A stretch of 64,000 nt of DNA from Aquilaria yunnanensis (taxonomy: Eukaryota; Streptophyta; Magnoliopsida; Malvales; Thymelaeaceae), in assembly GCA_039654915.1 (NCBI GenBank), contig CM077599.1, positions 21,761,501 to 21,825,500 of the forward strand, read 5' to 3'. The notes below the pieces were generated by a model. The model searched no databases. It saw only the letters and a program-made list of their open reading frames with translations, and was not told the DNA's origin. The position numbers and the translations under genes are program-made. This document shows, piece by piece, positions 55,548 to 64,000 of the stretch (position 1 is the first letter of the stretch; every line of letters starts with the position of its first letter).

Positions 55548-58054
55548 TGTGGCAACGTCGGGTTTTCTGGAGTCGCCACCAATCGGTTTTTTCTTAGGTC
55601 GATTGGTCACCTTAAAATTGGTCTGCGAGAGTTCGGGGATCGGGAGTACGGTTACGTTAAAACAACTTTGTTAAAACGCCCAAAAATTGGCACCTTAGTT
55701 GATTTTAATTTTGTTTTGCTTTGCTTTTAAATAATTCTCAGTTAATTTTCAAAATTAGAAATTTTAACTGGATTAGTCGAAATGTGGATTTTTAAATTAA
55801 TTAATTTGTATGAAATTTTATACTTCCGAACCATGGACTCTGCCGAGTCATTTGGACACGGAAGATTTTTGATTCCGAACCATGGACTCTGCCGAGTCAT
55901 TTGGACACGGAATTTGGTGAACTTTTAAATAATTTAATCCATATTGTAAATATGGATTTTTATCTTTTTTTTTATTTAATTTATTTAATTAAAAGGGTGA
56001 TATTTTTTTTTAAACCGCAGATCCTGACGGATCATCCGGATATGTAAGTTGATTTAATTTATAGTTAATTATTTAATTCTTATTTTTATGGAATTAATTA
56101 TTAGTTTAATTACTAATTCGTAATTCTTTTTGTTATAGAATTTTTAGATTCATTAATAATCTAAAAATTTTTATTTTCTATATTTTTCTTTCTTTTCTTT
56201 CTTTTCCTTCTTATCTTTCTTATCTTATCTTATCTTTCTTATCTTTATTATCTTTTTCTTATCTTTCTTATCTTTTTCTTATCTTGTTTTAATTTTCTTT
56301 TTGTTTTCTTGTTTAATGAAAAATATTTATTATTTTAGTGGATTTAAAAGTTATATTTTAAATAAATCAGTAAAATATAAAGTCTTAATTTTCATGTATT
56401 TTTTTAAACAGGTTTTATTTTTATTTTTTTATTATTTTTACTGGATAAAAATAACTATTAAAATTAATTTTAACTTTTTGCTATCTTTAAAGAATTAAAA
56501 ACATGTATGTAAAAATAAAAATAATTGGCTTTTTTTTAAAAATAATTTTTATTAGCCTTAATAATTAATTACAAAATAATCTTCTTTTAATTTTCATTTA
56601 TTTATTAATTAGTAAAGGGTAAAGGTGAATTAAATAAAAATTATATAAAGAAAAAAAATTAATAATAATAAAGTGGGGCTTTTTGGCCATCCACTTTAAA
56701 AATAATAATAAATGTTAGCAAAGTTAATTAAATTAATTGTTAAACAACAATAATAAAAAGTTAGTCAAGTTAATTAAATTAATTAATTAACCACAATAAT
56801 AAAAGTTAGCCAAGTTAATTAAATTAATTAATTAACAACAGTAAAAAGTTAGCCAAGTTAATTAAATTAATTAATTAACAACAATAATAAAAAGTTAGCC
56901 AAATTAATTAAATTAATTAACAACAATAAATAAAAAGTTAGCCAAATTAATTAAATTAATTAATTAACAACAATAATAAAAAGCTAGCCAAGTTAATTAA
57001 ATTAATTAATTAACAACAATAATAAAAGTTAGCCAAGTTAATTAAATTAATTAATTAACAACAATAATAAAAGTTAATTAATTGTTAACAACAATTATAA
57101 AAGTTAGTAATAATGCAAAAATTAAAAGGTTAGTAACAATAATAGTATTAAAAGTTAGTTGTTAGTAAGTTAATAACAACAATAAAAAAAGGGGTTAGTA
57201 ATAAACAAATAATAAACAAACAAGTAAAAATTAAAAGGGTTAGTAATTAATTCTGCAAGAATAAAATACAAAGTTAGTGACCAAAGTGAAAGAAATTGAA
57301 AAGATGAAGGATTAAATGAGAGTTGTACCCTTGATTTTAAATTCTGAATTCTGAGAAATGGAAACAGAGGGCGCGCGAGGGGGGGAGAAGATGGCTTAAT
57401 CGTCAAAATGAAAAGTTTTGAGATTTTCTGAGGAAAGGAAGGAGAGCTAGGGACTAAGGCTGTAATTTTTTCTATTTTAAAAACGGAGCTCTAAGCTTTT
57501 CTTTCTATTTTTTTTCTGTGTTCAGCACAAAATTTGGGGGGCTATTTATAGAGGAAGTTTGGCTGAACTGTTGATGGATAAATTAATAAAAAATTTCAAA
57601 CTTATCTTTTAAATTGGTAAAATGACAATTTTAGTCCTTTACGTCTCTCAGCCTCTGGATAAGTTCCTGAAGCTTCTGATTTTGACAATTTTGTCGTTTT
57701 CTGTCAATTTGAGCCAAAAACGTCGGCAGGCTCAAAATTTTATGTGACAAACTACCAAATGCTCCTGGAACTTTTAGAATTTGTCAATTTTTTTCCGAAA
57801 CTTCTCAATTTTGTCATTTTTACCTCAAACTTTTAATTTTTTGTCATTTTTTCATGAAATTTTATTTTATTTCAAACATACACATATTCACACATATATC
57901 ATTTTAAATCAAATTTTCACAAAACAAAAATATATTTTAAACTAATTAAATTTTTTTTAATAATAATAGTAATATATTTTTTTTTTAAATTAATTTTTTT
58001 TAATAAAATTTTTTTCAAAATTTTAAAACACCCGGACGAAATTGGGTGTCAACA
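55548..58054 (-). repeat. 5' LTR of element 2
   Basis: 2507 bp, near-identical to 42647-45153, including the tandem repeats at 56700-57100. Followed by gagtg. Confidence 0.95.
57541..57554 (-). promoter_or_regulatory. LTR promoter TATA box (element 2)
   Basis: The minus strand reads ctctataaatagcc in the 5' LTR, in front of a C-rich stretch. Genomic RNA would start about 30 nt further, near 57515. Confidence 0.6.
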
Positions 58055-58059
58055 GAGTG

Positions 58060-58601
58060 AAAAGGCAGTTTTGTTAGATATCCTGATTTCATATATATTA
58101 TTAGATTTATATTGGGGAGATTATTTGGGCTTAGATGAAAAGGGAAAAAAGTTGGGGGTGTTAAGAGGGGAAAAAAAGTTCTTATTATTGGAATAAACCC
58201 TTTAGTAGGCCCCCCGTCAGTTTAGGGTTGCTCTCAACAAACTATCTTCATCCCTGTTTGGTTGTTGTTAGTTGGTGAACGGAGGGAACGTGCTTGCACA
58301 TGTGTCCATCAGGGTTGGTTTGCAAGGATTTCGCATAGGTCATGAATTGTTATCGAACGTGGCATTTGAGGATGCATTGTCCATTTACGAGTAAGTTTGG
58401 ATGTGGGAGGACCAAGCGCATGATGCCAGCCGCAGCCTGGAGAATAGCGCGGGCCTTTCCATCGGTGAAAAACCAAATATAAGAGGAAAGAAGAGTAGGA
58501 GCCAAAAGGTAACACAGAGCAGAGAATAGCGCTGCTCTTGAAATCTGTCACCGCGCGTAGTTTCTAGCTCCAAACCTTCGATTTCTCTCGCCGAAGCCAC
58601 A
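58060..58601 (+). promoter_or_regulatory. Upstream region and 5' UTR of the anthranilate synthase pseudogene
   Basis: Less AT-rich DNA between element 2 and the first ATG of the pseudogene. No clear core promoter motif was fixed. Minus-strand frames here (58309-58627) are shadows of this region. Confidence 0.4.
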
Positions 58602-61600
58602 ATGAAGGCGATTTCCATCGAAACCATAGCTGTTACTCCCCCTCAGCATCCCTCAGCTTCAACGCCGGACTCGCTTTCTCCGGTTCCCGCTCCCGCTCTC
58701 GCTCCGTTTCACTCCTCCGTTCCAGACCGCGCTCCGTCGGATTCAATGCTCTTTTGTGGCCGCCCCGGCCCCATCATTAGGTAAACTGCAATCTATTGAT
58801 CCTTGAAAGAGAAAATTTTGTTCATCTTTTACTGCGATAATGTGACCTTGTCTGTGGATTTCCCTCAATTTTGATTGTTGTGATTTATGTCAGTCGACCA
58901 GTCAGGAAAATTCAAAGAGGCTTCCAAGACTGCGAATTTGATTCCTCTGTACAGATACATATTCTCGGATCACCTTACTCCACTGCTAGCTTACCGGTGT
59001 TTGGTTAAAGAGGATGATGGGGATGCTCCAAGCTTTCTGTTCGAATCCGTTGACCCTGGTTTGCATGTTTCTACTGTTGTAAGCTCCCTTAATTCGAGAT
59101 GTGTTTCTTTGCTTTCGCTTCCATTTAGCATTACAAAATGTCTCATTCTTATTTGGACCTCTTTAAAAAAATATATATTTATAGGGTAGATATAGTGTTA
59201 TTGGAGCTCAACCCACCATGGAGGTCGTTGCAAAAGAGAATATGGTCACAGTTATGGACCATGAAAAAGGTTGTAGGACGGAGGAGATTGTGGAAGACCC
59301 CATGGTTGTTCCCAGGAGGATTATGGAGGGATGGAATCCACAACTAATGGACGATCTTCCAGAAGCATTTTGTGGTAAGAGAATGAAGTGGCGAACTGCT
59401 TGTTGTTTGCACATCTCTCTTCCAATCTCTTTCTATTCTGTTTTCACCACTGAATCACTGAGGCCTATTATCATGGTGCAGAGTTATTATGCTTGTGTTC
59501 TACATTTTTAGAAAACATGTGTTACTGTAAACTTTACTTCTAGGATAATCTGGTTTTCCTAAAATACTCCATCATGAACCAACTTGAGGTGACATTTTAA
59601 CTCTTCTTCACCAGGTGGCTGGGTTGGCTACTTCTCATATGACACAGTCCGTTATTTGGAGAAGAAAAAGTTGCCATTCCATAAAGCACCAGCGGATGAC
59701 AGAAACCTTCCAGATGTTCATCTAGGCCTCTATGATGATGTGATCGTTTTTGATCATGTGGAAAAGGTAAGTTTGATTGGTGAATCATTAGTTTTTTAAA
59801 GAATGAATACAATATTCTGCTTCAAGATTTTCCATTGAGAATGTTGAATGTGTGTAGATCAGGTTGCAATTTCTTTATAGTAATCAGTCAAACTTGATTC
59901 ACATCATAGTCAGTTAGATTGTCACTGATATACAAGTGGCCAAAACCACTTACTAGTTGTAGAAGGAGTAGGACAAAATCTGTTATTTATACTTTTTTCT
60001 TCTTCAATTTTGTAAGATTTGACTATGAATTTGTCAATCTTAGAAAGCATGCGTGATCCACTGGGTGCGATTAGACCGATACTCCTCTGTTGATGAGGCC
60101 TTTGAAGATGGAATGGATAAGCTAGAAATCCTTGTAGCAAGAGTGTGCAATGTAGATCTGTGAGTGATAGTTTCATGACGTTGCATTCGATTCATATGAA
60201 ATTACTGTTCAGTAAAGATTTAAGTTGAGTTATTGAATTTGCAATTGCGGTCCAAGGTTGCCTACAGGTTTGATTAAGTTACACACACATCATTTTGGCC
60301 CTCAATTGGAAAATTCAAGCATGACAAGTGAGGAGTACAAGGAGGCTGTTTTGAGGTCAAAGGAGCATATATTGGCTGGTGACATTTTTCAAATTGTATT
60401 AAGTCAACGTTTTGAACGGAGAACATTTGCTGATCCATTTGAAATTTATAGAGCGCTAAGGATTGTCAATCCGAGTCCATATATGACTTACCTACAGGTT
60501 CTTTTTTGCTACTTTTCCTTTTGCTTTCTTTAAGATTCCTTGTTATATATCTATGCACGCTCCCTTTTTTTTTTCATTCTTGATATGTTTTCATTTACTT
60601 TTAATTAGGCTAGAGGTTGTATACTCGTTGCATCAAGCCCTGAAATACTTACTCGCGTGAAAAAGGTTAGTAGTGGAAAATCTAGGAATTATGGGAGGTG
60701 GAACTTCTGATTCATGTCATGTTCTACAATCACTTGTTTTTATCATGTCAAATTTGTTTGACAGAATAAGATCACTAATCAGCCCCTCGCTGGGACAGTT
60801 AGAAGAAGAAAGACACAGGAAGAAGATATAATATTGGAAAAAGAGCTTTTGGCTGATGAAAAACAATGTGATGAGCACATAATGCTTGTTGATTTGGGAA
60901 GAAATGATGTTGGGAAGGTAAAAATCCATCCATAACCTTCTTTTTGTTCTTTTCATGTTTCCTTATTTTTTGTTTTTTACCATGCAAATGAGTCCTTATG
61001 ATGTTGGTGTGATGGTAAAGTACCAATGCCACTTGTAAGGAACACAAAAGTGGACAAGCCTAATGACCCGCTATACTTGTTAAGTAAAGACATGTGGAGC
61101 AGGGTTTTCATATATTTCTCATAAATATGTGCTAATGTTGGTAGTTCATGTAGGTTTCGAAACCAGGATCTGTGAAAGTGGAAAAGCTAATGAATATTGA
61201 ACGCTATTCACATGTGATGCATATCAGCTCAACGGTATGGTCTCTTCATAGGCTCTTTGTGAATGGAAAAGGATTGTGAAGCTATAAGATTTTGACTTTA
61301 TATTCTAATTTCCGCTGATTGCATTGTAAATGTATTTTTAAATAAATTTCATAGTAGTGCATGTGGTAATGGCCTCAATCCATGCTTTGCAGGTCACGGG
61401 GGAGTTACTTGATCATTTAAGTAGCATTGCCTGTTGGAACTGTTCGTGGAGCACCAAAGGTCTCCCATTTGCTGTTTACCCTTCCATATTTTGTTATTTT
61501 CTACCTCTGATTGTTCATTCTTCTGAAGTAAGTAATTTGGATTCCAATTACTTAAAGCCCAGACTGTCCTTTGATTCCTTTGTGCAGCATTAGTTCTTTG

Positions 61601-61964
61601 TCAGTCGCTCCATTTGTACTAACAATTGCTCTGTGATATAAGTGAAACCAATGGGGCTGATTGATGAGCTAGAGGTCACAAGACGTGGGCCGTATAGGGG
61701 TGGATTTGGAGGGATTTCACTCTCTGGCGATATGGACATTGCACTAGGTTTGAGAACCACTGTTTTCCCAACAAGTACTCGTTTGATGCATTGTATTCTT
61801 ACAAGGATGTGAATAAGCGCAGGGGATGGGTTGCTGATTTAGGGACTGGGGCAAGAATCATGGCTGGCAGCAATCCTGCTGATGAGCAGCGAGAATTCAA
61901 GAACAAAGCTGCGGGCATCGCTAGAGCTATTGATCTAACAAAATCTTCATTTATTGACAAATGA
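58602..61964 (+). pseudogene. Anthranilate synthase alpha subunit pseudogene
   Basis: The intact family makes anthranilate from chorismate for tryptophan, in plastids. Exons by motif and splice sites: 58602-58780, 58894-59078, 59185-59374, 59615-59766, 60054-60159, 60257-60497, 60609-60666, 60765-60917, 61154-61234, 61393-61459, 61643-61964. Conserved pieces include [85 protein letters not shown] and NPADEQRE. Defects: the Ser/Arg-rich transit-peptide region of exon 1 shifts frame twice before joining VDQS; exon 10 has a deletion before VGTVRGAPK that shifts frame; the last exon shifts frame again before YSYKDVNKR. Gly of the usual RRGKT is Arg (VRRRKT). Splice sites are largely intact, so decay is fairly recent and a transcript is possible. 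Confidence 0.85.
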
Positions 61965-62007
61965 TTATGAGGTATTGCTCAATGCACCATCAAGCGAAGC
62001 GCTCTAG

Positions 62008-63511
62008 GTAGGGATGATAAAATGTGACTCAATTTGACAACCAAGTTTAACCCACTCAAACTTAAAGTTGACTTGACCTTTTTTAACAAAAAAATAATAA
62101 TATCTTGAATTTGATTGTACTTAACTTGACTTGAACTCGAATTCAATTGAAGTGAAACTCGATCTTAAATGACTAAAAGCTGAAATACATAAATCCAAAA
62201 TGACCCAAACATGAGTTGACCTGGTCATTAGACCTGATAAGATCTGATTTTGACCGTCACCTTAAATCTTAACTTTTCTCATTCATTACATTTCATATTT
62301 AATAAGTCTCACATATAATGGCCTTTATATTTAATATTTTTCATTTTTTTGAATTTTATATTTAGTAAGTTCTATATTTAGGGAGGGTGATTTTCATAAT
62401 TAGTAACTTTCATATTTAGTAAATCTCATATTTGATAAAGAAACTATCAAATTTTTTTTTTCATGTTTCATAATTGTCATATTTTGAGAAGAGATTTCCA
62501 TATTTAGTAACTTTCATTTTTTGAGAACTTCCATACTTAGTCTTATATTTGGGAAAGAGATTTTCATGTTTAGTAAATCTCATCTTTTGGTTATTTCAAA
62601 ATAAGTAACTTTTGTATTTTGTATGTTTAATGGTCTTGATAGCTAATTATCAAAATTACAACATTTATCCATAAATTTTAAAATATAATGTAATTAGGTA
62701 CCTAAATTTTAAAAAATTTAATTTTGGTCACTTACAATAATTACAATATAGGTTTTTGAACTTTTGAAATCTTTACATTTTTACCCAAATTTTTTAAAAT
62801 TTTACAATTTAGTAACTAATGATGAATTGTAGTTGCTTTTTGTAGCAATTTCATAGAAAATTCATCAAAACAAGAGCATGAAAAAAATAATAAAGTATTA
62901 TAAAAAATATTAAATACCTACATATGTAAGAAACTATTTAGAAGAAAATTTAAAATTATTTTTTTTAATTAAACTTACTAAGAAAAGAAAGTAAACTATA
63001 TATGTAAAGTGTGTGAGTCTTGAAAAGTAATAAGATATTATAAAGTATTATAAACTATATTAAATATCTAAATATGTAATAAATTATATAGAAGAAAATT
63101 TTTATGAATTTTTTAACTAAACATACTTAGAAAAGAAAATTTAACTTAAATTAAATTGCAACAAAAAATTGAATTCTTTAATCTAAATTTTAACAAAAAT
63201 TGAATAAAAAATTGAATCGATTTAGTTATTTCAGCTTATATACTAGTAACCTCAGTGAACTAGGGTCAACTTAAATATAGTATGAAACTTGACGTGAAGT
63301 TATTTAAGATTGAAATTAATCCGACCTACATTAAACTCAAACCCAAATAGACTCAATTCAATTCAACATGAACTCAAAATCAACTTAACTAAAAAATTAA
63401 TATGAAACCAAATAACTTGATTTGGACCTAAATTTTTTGCTAATTTGATTAGATCCGAACATGAATGGACTAACCCAAATGTGATCCGGTCTACCTAATT
63501 GACATCCCTAA
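62008..63511. mobile_element. hAT-like noncoding element, ~1.5 kb
   Basis: The left end gtagggatgata pairs with the reverse complement of the right end (tgacatccctaa). The flanks share ctctag (62002-62007 and 63512-63517), possibly part of an 8-bp duplication. Subterminal regions repeat aacttgac/ctcaaa motifs and the interior repeats tcatatttagtaa (62290-62600). No transposase ORF. Confidence 0.5.
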
Positions 63512-63517
63512 CTCTAG

Positions 63518-64000
63518 CAGGATTTGGTGGTACTTGTTTTGTGGACTGGAAAAGGATTTGGATTCTGTGAATCTTGTAGGTGAACCACAGTCTTGTAGTT
63601 CTGTTTTGGGTATAATGTGTTTCTAGAAATGGTGTTTTTAGTAAATGAAATTTTGGTGGAATAATTTTCCCAAAAATCTGTGATCCATGCTGCCTTAGTC
63701 TTGAGACAAACTTCTAAATACGTTAGGTTTCTTTTTTAGCAAAATTAGAAGCCAGCCATCTCAGTGATATGGTTTATCGAAACCAAATTCTGCTTAACCC
63801 AGTTCACTCTTCATACAATGCACCAAATTTATGATTTTCTTAGCCATCATTGCCTTGGTCAAAGGGGAGGGTTTGTCATTTTCTCGTATATGCATACACG
63901 TATTCTATTTTTTCTGTTTTTTTTTTGTCAAGAATATTTTGGTTCCTATCCCATATTTTGATCTCGACTGAAAACTCAGAATTAGTATTGTTGGGTTCAT
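63518..64000. other. Right-edge flank
   Basis: Sequence downstream of the pseudogene. No supported gene. Confidence 0.4.

Larger units (their letters stand above)
42647..58054 (-). mobile_element. Element 2: younger Tat/Ogre-like non-autonomous retrotransposon with intact cargo genes
   Basis: 15,408 bp with 2507-bp LTRs (42647-45153 and 55548-58054) and an exact 5-bp target duplication gagtg (42642-42646 and 58055-58059). The internal order matches element 1: primer site, leader, gag remnant, spacer with 124-bp repeats, genes C, B, A, LOG-like gene, tandem repeats, polypurine tract. Only one LTR difference was noticed (a T/A change in a T-A run near 43636/56537), so insertion is recent. Gag is reduced to a short fragment and pol is absent, yet all four cargo genes are open. 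The element therefore moved recently while almost devoid of retroviral coding, using a helper. Confidence 0.88.

Noticed and set aside
58309..58627. Minus-strand frames upstream of the anthranilate synthase pseudogene
   Set aside because: They overlap its 5' flank and first codons on the opposite strand and have no recognisable product.
59208..60176. Minus-strand frames within the anthranilate synthase exons
   Set aside because: Shadows of exons and introns of the plus-strand pseudogene.

Overview
The window is plant nuclear DNA, most likely from a eudicot. It is AT-rich, carries plant LTR retrotransposons with tRNA-iMet and tRNA-Arg-type primer sites, has long-TIR MULE-like and hAT-like elements, and ends in an intron-containing anthranilate synthase alpha-type locus. 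The genus cannot be told from the sequence. Almost everything recognisable is transposon-derived.

Layout. 1-5283: intergenic DNA with two long-TIR MULE-like elements (215-1790, 2330-3392) and the left half of a third (from 4730). 5284-32362: a large minus-strand LTR retrotransposon, 'element 1', with 2734-bp LTRs and TSD gccac, inserted inside that third MULE-like element. Element 1 is itself interrupted by a complete, very young Ty3/gypsy chromovirus (8895-19520, TSD ggaac) that sits in its tandem-repeat block. 32363-42646: gene-poor DNA with MITEs, a hAT-like element and degenerate repeats. 42647-58054: 'element 2', a second, younger member of the element 1 family (2507-bp LTRs, TSD gagtg, same orientation). 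58055-61964: a decayed anthranilate synthase alpha gene. 62008-63511: a hAT-like noncoding element.

The main result is elements 1 and 2. By primer site, gag remnant, size and hypervariable 3' tandem repeats they look like non-autonomous relatives of the Tat/Ogre lineage. No protease, RT, RNase H or integrase is visible. Between the gag remnant and the 3' LTR, in the sense orientation, each carries a cargo cassette: three tandem paralogous 182-residue proteins with an Arg/Lys-rich patch followed directly by a four-Cys zinc-finger-like motif, and one intronless LOG-type (cytokinin riboside 5'-monophosphate phosphoribohydrolase) gene. The small proteins resemble the cysteine-rich nucleic-acid-binding proteins of carlaviruses and relatives in motif order; this is from memory and untested. 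LOG and two of the three small genes have near-identical TATA modules, so they may be separate transcription units. Seven of eight cargo ORFs in the two copies are intact; one small gene in element 1 has a nonsense codon. A cytokinin-activating enzyme with viral-suppressor-like proteins on a retrotransposon would be a host-manipulation or anti-silencing cassette. That function is inference.

Order of events inferred from nesting and LTR similarity: MULE-like element, then element 1 (about 11 substitutions between LTRs by eye), then chromovirus (one difference seen in 2736 bp). Element 2 (one difference seen in 2507 bp) is also recent and lies about 550 bp upstream of the anthranilate synthase pseudogene.
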